13,564 nucleotides of DNA from Archaeoglobaceae archaeon (GTDB taxonomy: Archaea; Halobacteriota; Archaeoglobi; Archaeoglobales; Archaeoglobaceae), in the NCBI GenBank assembly GCA_027066965.1, contig JAMOMT010000065.1, positions 1 to 13,564 on the forward strand, read 5' to 3'. A model generated the notes under the pieces. The model ran no database searches, was not told the origin of the DNA, and saw only the letters and a program-made list of their open reading frames with translations. Shown here one piece after another: positions 5,678-12,799 of this stretch. How positions within the stretch are numbered: position 1 is the stretch's first letter; every line of letters starts with the position of its first letter. Both the position numbers and the translations under genes were made by a program.

Positions 5678-6967
5678 CTAGCGCTTGCTCCTGCACTCTA
5701 GCGTCTCAAACACCTCAAGGAACTTTTCCGGATTTAGCTCGAACAGGCGTCTGTACGCGGAGTTTTTAAGCACTTCTTCGAGGGCTTTTAGCCTCCCTTT
5801 TAACCTCTCTTTTAGCATCGCGTTTTGAGCCTCTTCAACAGTTTCGCTGTTTCGTTCGTAACTCTCTTCTCTCTCTTCCAAGCTCTCGTTCAGGGCAGCC
5901 TCCACACCGATCTCTCTGCCCTTACTCGCTTTTTCCTCTCTCAGCACCCTCTGAACGGCTTTTCTCCATCCCTCCCATCCACAGTTAACTCTTACGTCGA
6001 ACAGCCTCACTTCTATTAGCCTCTCAGGACATGCGTACATGCAGGCCCTGCAAAACCTACAAAGTTCGGGTTCAAACCTGAGCTTCCCTTCCTCGACATA
6101 CCACGCCTTACTCCTGCAAACGTTTATGCAGAGCCTGCAGCTCTCCCAATCGCACGTCCTTTCTAGCCTCTCCCAGTGAACCACAACCTCTCCTGAAAAA
6201 CTCCTCTCGAGCCTCACTCCATCGTAAGGACAGGCCTTCACGCAGAGTCCGCACTCCACGCACTTCTCAGTCACCTCAACTTCGACGACTTCTCCAACTT
6301 CCACATCTACCTTGAACTCGCTCTCAACCTCTATAGCGGAGTTCGGGCATACCTGCTCGCACAACCCGCAGTAGTCACACCTCTCCTCCCTGAAAAGTAT
6401 CTCAGAAAAGGGGGAAGGACTAGAGGGGCTCATACTTTTTTCGACGCCAACGAAGGCGTCGCAGAATAGCGTGCACTTCCCACACAGCTTGCACCTGCTG
6501 GTGTCTATCCTGAGCTTTCCCCTTTTTGCCGGACCTTTTATTTCCTCAGACTCGCCCAGCTCTCTCGCGTGAAACTCATCCACGCTCCTAACTTTCACGT
6601 TAATTGCTTTTACTGGACAGACTTCGTAGCAGATTCTGCAGTTCACGCAACCCTCAAGCTTTCTCGCACCTCCTACAAGCCTAAAGTCAACTTCAGGCTT
6701 AAAGTCAAAAGCTCTATCCGGGCACAGAGCGTAGCAGATGCCACAGAAACAGCAAGCAGTGTGGTCTATCACGAGGGGCATTCCAGCGAGTAGCATCTCG
6801 TAACCCGCAAACTCTATCGCATTTACGGGACAAGCGTAAACGCAAAACATGCAACCGCTACATCTCTCAGGATTGAAGACGAGGACCCTTTCATCATCTC
6901 CGACTCTCTGCCTGAAAACGAGCTTGGAATCTTCCACGTCTGCGTCCCTGACTATCTCGAGTCTCAT
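5678..6967 (-). CDS. Polyferredoxin with eight [4Fe-4S] motifs (FwdF-like)
   Basis: 429-residue soluble electron-transfer protein. Eight Cys motifs are visible, starting at C36, C72, C107, C159, C197, C236, C272 and C303. Six have the canonical CxxCxxCxxxCP form. Motif 4 (C159-C169) is followed by Asp rather than Pro, and motif 7 (C272-C284) has four residues between its first two Cys and no following Pro. This predicts eight [4Fe-4S] clusters in four double-cluster modules. The N-terminus and cluster order recall FwdF of formylmethanofuran dehydrogenase; MvhB-type polyferredoxins are the alternative. A highly charged, probably helical tail covers about 340-429. ATG 6967 was chosen because it overlaps the hdrA stop as ATGA, follows GAGGAGAG and avoids a Cys-free N-terminal extension. 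Co-translation with hdrA suggests the two proteins exchange electrons. Confidence 0.88.
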   Translation of the reverse strand: MRLEIVRDADVEDSKLVFRQRVGDDERVLVFNPERCSGCMFCVYACPVNAIEFAGYEMLLAGMPLVIDHTACCFCGICYALCPDRAFDFKPEVDFRLVGGARKLEGCVNCRICYEVCPVKAINVKVRSVDEFHARELGESEEIKGPAKRGKLRIDTSRCKLCGKCTLFCDAFVGVEKSMSPSSPSPFSEILFREERCDYCGLCEQVCPNSAIEVESEFKVDVEVGEVVEVEVTEKCVECGLCVKACPYDGVRLERSFSGEVVVHWERLERTCDWESCRLCINVCRSKAWYVEEGKLRFEPELCRFCRACMYACPERLIEVRLFDVRVNCGWEGWRKAVQRVLREEKASKGREIGVEAALNESLEEREESYERNSETVEEAQNAMLKERLKGRLKALEEVLKNSAYRRLFELNPEKFLEVFETLECRSKR

Positions 6968-9201
6968 ATGTCTCTCCTCTGTCTCCGCTCGAGTTCTTTC
7001 ACGAACCTGCGTATCCTCTCTACCACGACATCTGCCTCCCCAGCGGAGCACCACACGCTTTCGAGCCTGTAACTCTCCTCTCCAAGGGCCCTCTTTAGTG
7101 TTTCCACCCTCTTTCTCGCGAAATCGTTAACTCCGAAGTGACACTCTCCCTGCCTACACCCGGCGACGATAACCCCTCTTGCTCTCTTTAGTGCTTCGAG
7201 AATCATTCTCACAGAAACCCTCGCGGAACAAGGAACTCTTACTACCCTCACGCACTCGTCGTAACTCATCCTAAGGGCCCCGGCCAGATCAAGGGCGGAG
7301 TAAGCACAGTAGTTGCAAGCGAACACGATTACGGAGTCAGGAGAGACGCAAGATATCTCAGCGTAGAGCTCGTCGTTTGAATAAAACCCCTGATCCATTG
7401 CTTCCTCAGGACAAGCGGAAACGCAGAGACCGCACATTTGGCAAGCGTTCTCGTTCACGACCGCTTTTCCTCCCACCTCTTTCTTTACTTCTACCGCTCC
7501 AGCGGGGCAGAGTTTCTCACAAACTCCACAACCACTACAGCTTTCGCCTACCCTAGCTACATAAGGCTCCACACTCGCGTTTCTAAAGAATTCGATCACC
7601 TTCGCAACCGCCAGCCCAGCAGAACTTACACTCTCTCTTATGTCCTTGGGACCAGAAGCGCATCCAGCTACGAAAATTCCGGTTTTCGAAGTCTCCACTG
7701 GCCTGAGCTTCGGGTGAACGACTTCGATGAACCCGTCTCTACCGGTACTACAGAAGGAAGGAACAGAGCCCTCCATCCCAACCGCGAGAACGACGACATC
7801 GAACTCCTCCTCTACAACCTTACTGAGAAGTGTATCTTCGTACCTGAGTTTAACGGAGGAATCGAGTTCAACAGACGGCTTTCCTCTAACGAACCTAACT
7901 CCTTCTTCCATTGCCTTTTTGAAGTACTCTTCGTAACCCCTTCCGCAAGCCCTCAAGTCGATGTAAAACACACAGCAGTCGCAGTTGTACCTCCTCCTCA
8001 AGATCAGAGCGTTCTTAATACTCGCCATGCAGCAGACGACCGAGCAGTGAGAGTTGTACTCCCCCCTGCTTCCAACACATTGAATGAATGCAACCTTCCT
8101 CGCTTTCGGAAAAGCCTCCTTGAAGTTGATAGGGGAAGAAGGGGATAGTAGTCTTTCGAGTTCTATCAGCGTTATTATTCTCCCGTCCTTGCCGTACGAG
8201 GTCCAGCTGAGCTTGGATGGGTTAAAAAGCTCGTAGCCCGTTGTGACGATTATCGCCCCAGCTTCGACCTCAAACACTTCATCCTTCATCGAAAAGTCTA
8301 TTGCCTTTGGCTCGCAGGCTTTAACGCACAAGTCGCATCTGACGCAATTCTCCTCATCTATTGCAGCGTAGAGAGGCGTGGACTGAGGAAAAGGCAAGTA
8401 TATGGCCTTTCTAAACGTTCCAAGGAATTCGTCGTAAACCATTACTGGGCAAACCGAGGAGCAGTCCTCTATACACCCCTTGCAATCCTCGCTCACGAAC
8501 CTCGCCTTTTTTCTTATCCTCACCCTGAATTTTCCAGCTGAGCCCTCCACCTGCTCAACTTCGGAGTTCGTGTAGACCTTTATTTTCTCATGCTCCCACA
8601 CCTCGTTCATCTTCGGTGCAAGAACGCATATCGAGCAATCGTTGTTTGGAAATATCTCGTTCAGAAGGGCCATGTGTCCACCTATACTTGGTCTTTTTTC
8701 AACGAGAACGACGTCAATTCCCGAGTTGGCGAGGAGAAGAGATGCCTCTATCCCTGCCACGCCACCTCCAACAACAACCACTTTGTTCACGGACTCGAGT
8801 TTTCTTCTCTCTAGAGGTCTAGCCTTCAAAACTCTCGAGAGAGCCATCAAGGTAAGTTCTTCAGCCTTCTTCTGCGTTCTCTCGTTTCTCTCGTGAACCC
8901 ACGAGCACTGTTCTCTCAAGTTCGCCATCGCGACCATGTAAGGGTTAACACCGACCCTCTCAGCTAACCTCCTGAAAGTTTTTTCGTGCAGCTTTGGACT
9001 ACAGGCAGCGACCACGAACCTTTCAAGCCCGTTCTCTTTAACACATTCGGCAATCTCCTTCTGGCCACTCTCGGAACAGGCGTAGTCGATGACTTTTGCG
9101 AAGTAACCTCTGTTCTCTATCGCTTCAGCCACTCTTTCCACGTCCACGACGCCAGCTATGTTGAACCCGCACCTACACACGAAAACTCCGGCTTTCTGCA
9201 C
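6964..9201 (-). CDS. HdrA-like FAD/Fe-S subunit fused to an MvhD-like domain
   Basis: 745-residue cytosolic flavoprotein related to heterodisulfide reductase subunit A, the FAD subunit of electron-bifurcating complexes. Domains in order: an HdrA N-terminal domain with VFVCRCGFNIAG (7-17) and ACSPKLHEKTF (66-76); an FAD-binding Rossmann fold with GGGVAG (145-150); an inserted ferredoxin region with C240/243/247/251 (unusual x2-x3-x3 spacing) and C286/289/292/296; the return of the FAD domain with CVGSRG (375-380) and CSVVCCM (386-392); a C-terminal double-cluster ferredoxin (C555-C565, C587-C597); and an MvhD-like [2Fe-2S] domain (about 623-742; Cys 629, 632, 658, 682, 687). Translation starts at GTG with a TATA-like box about 26 bases upstream and no Shine-Dalgarno site. 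The stop overlaps the polyferredoxin ATG. No hdrB, hdrC or hydrogenase genes are in the window, so its partner is unknown. Confidence 0.93.
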   Translation of the reverse strand: MQKAGVFVCRCGFNIAGVVDVERVAEAIENRGYFAKVIDYACSESGQKEIAECVKENGLERFVVAACSPKLHEKTFRRLAERVGVNPYMVAMANLREQCSWVHERNERTQKKAEELTLMALSRVLKARPLERRKLESVNKVVVVGGGVAGIEASLLLANSGIDVVLVEKRPSIGGHMALLNEIFPNNDCSICVLAPKMNEVWEHEKIKVYTNSEVEQVEGSAGKFRVRIRKKARFVSEDCKGCIEDCSSVCPVMVYDEFLGTFRKAIYLPFPQSTPLYAAIDEENCVRCDLCVKACEPKAIDFSMKDEVFEVEAGAIIVTTGYELFNPSKLSWTSYGKDGRIITLIELERLLSPSSPINFKEAFPKARKVAFIQCVGSRGEYNSHCSVVCCMASIKNALILRRRYNCDCCVFYIDLRACGRGYEEYFKKAMEEGVRFVRGKPSVELDSSVKLRYEDTLLSKVVEEEFDVVVLAVGMEGSVPSFCSTGRDGFIEVVHPKLRPVETSKTGIFVAGCASGPKDIRESVSSAGLAVAKVIEFFRNASVEPYVARVGESCSGCGVCEKLCPAGAVEVKKEVGGKAVVNENACQMCGLCVSACPEEAMDQGFYSNDELYAEISCVSPDSVIVFACNYCAYSALDLAGALRMSYDECVRVVRVPCSARVSVRMILEALKRARGVIVAGCRQGECHFGVNDFARKRVETLKRALGEESYRLESVWCSAGEADVVVERIRRFVKELERRQRRDI

Positions 9202-9220
9202 GCAGAGCGTAAAGCGAGAG

Positions 9221-9233
9221 GTTTTAAATGGTT
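9221..9233 (-). promoter_or_regulatory. TATA-type promoter of the hdrA-polyferredoxin operon (leaderless)
   Basis: The minus strand reads AACCATTTAAAAC, a good archaeal TATA-like element (ATTTAAAA, 9229 down to 9222). Its centre is about 25-26 bases before GTG 9201. No ribosome site precedes the GTG, so a leaderless transcript is expected. Confidence 0.55.
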
Positions 9234-9289
9234 ATTCCTTACATTTTTCTTGATGCCCGTTGCCTAATCACCTTCAGTCAAAAGCTACT

Positions 9290-9316
9290 ATATCAGAAAA
9301 TATCTTAATATCAGAA
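9290..9316. repeat. Pair of 9-base direct repeats upstream of the hdrA promoter
   Basis: ATATCAGAA occurs at 9290-9298 and again at 9308-9316, 18 bases apart start to start, or nearly two helical turns. The pair sits about 60-95 bases upstream of the hdrA TATA-like box and just past the end of the ABC operon. It could be an operator or activator site, but the region is AT-rich and the repeat is short. Confidence 0.35.
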
Positions 9317-9325
9317 CATCGGACT

Positions 9326-9331
9326 AAAAAA
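9326..9331 (-). terminator. Oligo-T run after the ABC permease gene
   Basis: On the minus strand, a six-T run begins close after the TAG stop (9334-9332). It is the likely 3' end signal for the three-gene ABC operon. Confidence 0.4.
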
Positions 9332-10495
9332 CTACTCGTACCTCAGGGCTTCGAGCGGTTCGAGTCTGCTCGCCTTCCATGCCGGGTAAAACCCGCTTAT
9401 CAGAGTCGTGAGAAGACCAAAAAACATTCCCTCAAGCATGTAGCCAAGGGTAGTCAGGCTCAGCAGGTACTTCGCGGAGTGAAGGATCATCATGTCAACT
9501 GCGTAACCTCCCGCCAAACTCAGAACTGCTCCTATCACGCTGCCAATTATTCCAAGAATTAGGGCCTCAAGGAGAAACAACTTCAGTATCGTCGTTCTGT
9601 ATGCCCCTATAGCCATCATAACGCCTATCTCCTTCGTCCTCTCGAGGGTCGACATGAGCATGATATTCAGAATGCTAACCCCCGCGACGAGCAGAGATAT
9701 TCCTGCTATAGCCATCAGAAACCTTGAAACGAATGAAAATCCTTTGTTTATTTGGTCTATTATTATCTTGAGTTCAAAAACCTCCACCTTCTTCTCCCTA
9801 GCGTTTACAGTCTTTTCAACCGCGTCCTTGAACAGAGAGACGTCTTTAAGGCTCTTTACCCAGACGACGATGAAGTTGTAACCTTCATTCTTCGTGTTGA
9901 ATATCCTGTCGTAGTCCCTGAGAGAAACGAGTACGGCGTTGTTCGGGTTCACATCGAACCTCGCACCGGTCTCCTTTAGAATCGCGGAGACTCTCAATTT
10001 GTGTCCGTTTATCTCTACCCTACTTCCGACTCTGAGGTCGAGCCTGTCAGCGAGGTCGTAGCCAACCACGCAGCTGTCTGAAAGTCTGAGGATGCCTTTT
10101 TCAGCCTTGAAGAGCTTCTTAACAGCACTCTCATCCATTCCGTAAACTGTTACCCCAAAAACTTCCTCTCGATGCCGAGCTGTTGTGAACGTATCCTTCA
10201 CGAAGGCGTAGTCCTTTACGTAGGGTAATCTAACTATTCTCTCGGCAGTCCTCTTGTCTATGTACATAACTCCAGAAGTCGTAACGAGTCCATGCCTAAA
10301 GTGGGCGTTGTAAGCTGGATATACTAATACTTCGTCGGTCACGTTCTGAAAGCTCGAGAGAAAGCTCGTCTTTAGGTTCGCACTGAATATTCCTATTGAG
10401 GCCACAGCCATGACTCCTATGACGATCCCAATTACTGCAAGGGCACTCCTCACTCCGTTTCTCCTGAGATTTCTGAAAGCGAGCTGGAAGTACAC
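9332..10495 (-). CDS. MacB/FtsX-family ABC transporter permease
   Basis: 387-residue integral membrane subunit of a MacB/LolCDE-type ABC system. It has one N-terminal membrane helix (about residues 17-38), a large extracytoplasmic MacB_PCD-type domain (about 40-255) and three C-terminal helices forming the FtsX domain (about 260-382). Typical landmarks are the N-terminal LAFRNLRR, MLMSTLERTKEIGVMMAIGA before the second helix and the C-terminal YPAWKASRLEPLEALRYE. Such permeases usually transmit force to the outside rather than import solutes. The start is GTG 10495, because AAAGGTGAT lies just before it and family members begin close to this point; GTG 10510, five codons upstream, is in frame but lacks a ribosome site. 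It follows its ATPase gene directly. Confidence 0.92.
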   Translation of the reverse strand: MYFQLAFRNLRRNGVRSALAVIGIVIGVMAVASIGIFSANLKTSFLSSFQNVTDEVLVYPAYNAHFRHGLVTTSGVMYIDKRTAERIVRLPYVKDYAFVKDTFTTARHREEVFGVTVYGMDESAVKKLFKAEKGILRLSDSCVVGYDLADRLDLRVGSRVEINGHKLRVSAILKETGARFDVNPNNAVLVSLRDYDRIFNTKNEGYNFIVVWVKSLKDVSLFKDAVEKTVNAREKKVEVFELKIIIDQINKGFSFVSRFLMAIAGISLLVAGVSILNIMLMSTLERTKEIGVMMAIGAYRTTILKLFLLEALILGIIGSVIGAVLSLAGGYAVDMMILHSAKYLLSLTTLGYMLEGMFFGLLTTLISGFYPAWKASRLEPLEALRYE

Positions 10496-10527
10496 GGTAT
10501 CACCTTTCACAGCTTATTGCGACAAGG

Positions 10528-11220
10528 TTAACCCAGCTTGATACCCGGATCTTCCACGATCTTGCCGTCCCTTATCCTCACAACTCTCTCAGCGTACTTA
10601 GCTATATCTGGATCGTGAGTTACGAGAACAACAGTAACTCCTCTTTCGTTTTGTTCCTCTATCAGGTTCATCACAACCTCCCCGCTCTTCGTGTCAAGGT
10701 TTCCTGTCGGCTCGTCGCAGAGCAGTATCTCAGGATCGTTTGCAAGGGCTCTAGCTATAGCAACCCTCTGCTGCATACCACCACTGAGCTCCGAAGGTTT
10801 CCTGTTTGCAGCTTTAGCGATTCCCATTATCTCGAGAAGCTCCATCGCCCTCCTTTCTCTCTCGGCTTTGGGCACTCCCTTGAGGAGCATCGGTAACTCC
10901 ACGTTCTCGAAAGCCGTCAGAGTTGGAATCAGATGGTATTGCTGAAAAACGAAGCCTATCTTGTCCCTCCTTATGTCCGTCAGCTCCCTGTCGCTCAGAC
11001 TGCTCGTGTCTATCCCGTCTATCAGAACTTTACCAGAAGTTGGCCTATCCAGACAGCCCATCAGGCTAAGAAGGGTCGTCTTTCCACTCCCGCTAGCACC
11101 CATTATGCAGAGAAATTCCCCCTTCCTCACGCTCATGCTGACTCCGTTTACTGCGTAAACTTCCTCTCCTCCGATTCTGTAGACCTTCCTGACATTCACT
11201 AGTTCAATTACCGCTCTCAT
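10528..11220 (-). CDS. MacB/LolD-family ABC transporter ATP-binding protein
   Basis: 230-residue cytosolic ATPase that powers the adjacent permease. All ABC motifs are intact: Walker A GASGSGKTT (41-49), Q-loop FQQYHLIPTLTAFENV (92-107), signature LSGGMQQR (145-152), Walker B ILLCDEPTGNLD (165-176) and switch His202 in VTHD. The YHLIPTLTAFENVELP stretch and overall length are typical of the LolD/MacB/FtsE-like branch. The ATG is preceded by GGGTGA and lies 12 bases after the stop of the upstream secreted-protein gene, so the three genes form one operon. The transported substrate cannot be inferred from this subunit. Confidence 0.95.
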   Translation of the reverse strand: MRAVIELVNVRKVYRIGGEEVYAVNGVSMSVRKGEFLCIMGASGSGKTTLLSLMGCLDRPTSGKVLIDGIDTSSLSDRELTDIRRDKIGFVFQQYHLIPTLTAFENVELPMLLKGVPKAERERRAMELLEIMGIAKAANRKPSELSGGMQQRVAIARALANDPEILLCDEPTGNLDTKSGEVVMNLIEEQNERGVTVVLVTHDPDIAKYAERVVRIRDGKIVEDPGIKLG

Positions 11221-11232
11221 TCTTCACCCGCG

Positions 11233-12609
11233 TCAACGGCCAAACTGCGATTTCCTTTCCCCACCTCTACTTCTTCTAAGCACAGCCACCAAAACTATCG
11301 CAAAGATGACTACGGCACCTATAGCCGATACTAGCAACGGAGCGTTGCTCTCCTTCACCTTCACGGGCTGTCTGACGAGGTGCAGCGTTTCTGAAACGCT
11401 ATGAGTTTCCCCAATTATGTCTTGCCAAGTAACGATTATTTTCGTAGCGTTGCTAGCCACTATATCGAACGTGTCGTAATCGGACGGGTCGATCGTTCCC
11501 ACAAAGTACGATACGTTCTTTCCGTTCGAGCTCGCTGTGACCGTGACGCCGTACACCTTGCTCCACCCGCTGTTGCTTATATCTCCAGTTATCTCAAATC
11601 CGCTACCGCTTCTCTCCACAGACACATCGCTTATAGACACGACCTCCGAGGGAAGAACCTTGAAGGTTACAACCTTCTCAGTTTCGTAGTGATTGCCGAG
11701 GTAGTCCCTGTATTTTATCAGAACTCTCGCAGTCTCGTTACCGGCCTTGCTTGCCGGGCAGTTTACGACTACCTTCTCCGTCGTGCTTGGGTTCAGGTAC
11801 GGGAGTGTTTCTGTCTTCTCAAAACCTCCGGTCGAGACTTTAACCGAGAGGTCGTAGATCGTATCGGTTCTGAGGTTCGTAATGGAAATGCTCAGGGGGA
11901 TGACATCGAAGAGCATGTAAGTGCTGTGCGGTGTGGAAACGTTAACGCTCACGCCACTACTGTTTCTGTAAGAGGGGTAAACCGTCTGTACGTAACTGTG
12001 GTAGTTAGTGGCGAAGCCATCGTAGAACTCTATTCTGAACTTCAAGGGCATGCTCTTCGTCGGGTAGAATCTGAAACTGCCTTCATTGTTAACGACATAT
12101 ATCGTCGACGGGTAAGCCTTGAAGAGCGGAGTTACCCTAACTCCGTAAGCGTTTATTGGGTTGTAGAGGACGAAGTGCACGCTGTTCACTTCCCCGAGGG
12201 TTATCGGCTCTGAGATTACCACTTCTGGCTTGGCACTCGCGACGTTTACGTTGAAGGACTGAACGACCGTACCGTTTGTCGTGCTTACGTAAATCTTTAC
12301 GACGTAAGTTCCGGGAGATATGGCTTTAAGCGTAAAGGGAAGGGTGTAGTAGCTGTTTGCTGGTATGCTCCCTATACCGGAAACGCTCTGGGGCTCTACA
12401 GGCAGAGGGGAGTAGAATGTTACGCCCGAAATTGTTTCGGGAGTTAGACCAGTCTTTATCGTGAGTTCTCCCTTCACAATGTCGCCAGGTAGAGGCGTTG
12501 ACGGATTCAGAGTTACTGACAGCGTTACCTGAGCGTGGCCAGCAGCCGTACACGCCGTGAGTGAAAGAGCTAGGATTGTTAAAAAGACAGAGCATTTCGC
12601 CAGTTTCAT
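11233..12609 (-). CDS. Secreted, membrane-anchored Ig-like/CARDB-type protein of an ABC operon
   Basis: 458-residue cell-surface protein. It has an N-terminal signal sequence (residues 1 to about 20-26), a long beta-rich ectodomain, one C-terminal membrane helix (about 423-444) and a short basic cytoplasmic tail. The signal contains a lipobox-like LTAC (17-20) and also a possible signal peptidase site after GHA (24-26). The ectodomain looks like two or three Ig-like/CARDB or COG1361-type domains, for example around 28-125 and 235-415, and carries six N-glycosylation sequons (N112, N216, N223, N291, N365, N387). Proteins like this often accompany MacB-like ABC genes in archaea and may take the place of the bacterial periplasmic adaptor. 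It is the first gene of the operon. The exact ligand or role is unknown. Confidence 0.82.
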   Translation of the reverse strand: MKLAKCSVFLTILALSLTACTAAGHAQVTLSVTLNPSTPLPGDIVKGELTIKTGLTPETISGVTFYSPLPVEPQSVSGIGSIPANSYYTLPFTLKAISPGTYVVKIYVSTTNGTVVQSFNVNVASAKPEVVISEPITLGEVNSVHFVLYNPINAYGVRVTPLFKAYPSTIYVVNNEGSFRFYPTKSMPLKFRIEFYDGFATNYHSYVQTVYPSYRNSSGVSVNVSTPHSTYMLFDVIPLSISITNLRTDTIYDLSVKVSTGGFEKTETLPYLNPSTTEKVVVNCPASKAGNETARVLIKYRDYLGNHYETEKVVTFKVLPSEVVSISDVSVERSGSGFEITGDISNSGWSKVYGVTVTASSNGKNVSYFVGTIDPSDYDTFDIVASNATKIIVTWQDIIGETHSVSETLHLVRQPVKVKESNAPLLVSAIGAVVIFAIVLVAVLRRSRGGERKSQFGR

Positions 12610-12633
12610 GGTAATCCCTCGAGCTGGAAACGG

Positions 12634-12646
12634 TTTAAGATATAAG
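12634..12646 (-). promoter_or_regulatory. Possible promoter of the ABC operon
   Basis: On the minus strand CTTATATCTTAAA is TATA-like and lies 25-37 bases before the ATG at 12609. A GAGGG stretch 7 bases before the ATG could serve as ribosome site if transcription starts far enough upstream. The geometry is therefore ambiguous between a short leader and a leaderless transcript. Confidence 0.4.
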
Positions 12647-12650
12647 ACTG

Positions 12651-12690
12651 TGTCGGTAGTTTACAGAGATTGATATGGTAGTATCCGACA
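12651..12690. repeat. Spaced inverted repeat in the divergent intergenic region
   Basis: TGTCGG (12651-12656) and CCGACA (12685-12690) are exact inverted copies separated by 28 bases, just upstream of the ABC operon TATA-like box. A second weak inverted repeat, AAGTTT/AAACTT, lies at 12755-12771 nearer the + strand gene. Either could be a regulator site. Both are short. Otherwise the 12610-12799 gap shows only AT-rich promoter-like sequence. Confidence 0.3.
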
Positions 12691-12799
12691 TTTCAGATTG
12701 TTAACTTTTAATCTACCGTAACAACGTGTAACAATCCGTACTCGCTCGTAAGAAAAGTTTGTAAAAAACTTCAAGAGCGAAAAATTCCGTTTCCGAGCC

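Noticed and set aside
6968..7054. Upstream start for the polyferredoxin at 7054 (29 extra residues)
   Set aside because: It would overlap hdrA by about 90 bases with an Arg-rich sequence unlike ferredoxins; ATG 6967 with its ATGA overlap and ribosome site is better.
7438..8148. Plus-strand open frame (236 codons) inside the hdrA region
   Set aside because: It is antisense to well-conserved HdrA motifs, has no ribosome site and no recognisable domain.
10496..10510. GTG 10510 as start of the ABC permease
   Set aside because: No ribosome site precedes it, whereas AAAGGTGAT lies just before GTG 10495 and the shorter form matches the family N-terminus. It remains a possible alternative.
11401..12213. 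Plus-strand open frame (270 codons) inside the secreted-protein gene
   Set aside because: The minus strand has a signal peptide, beta-rich ectodomain and membrane anchor in a proper operon; the antisense product has no coherent features.
12663..12751. Upstream continuation of the window-edge VWA-like gene in another frame, suggesting a frameshift
   Set aside because: Translations of the other two plus frames are short, hit stops and show no resemblance to a family N-terminus, so a frameshift is not needed.
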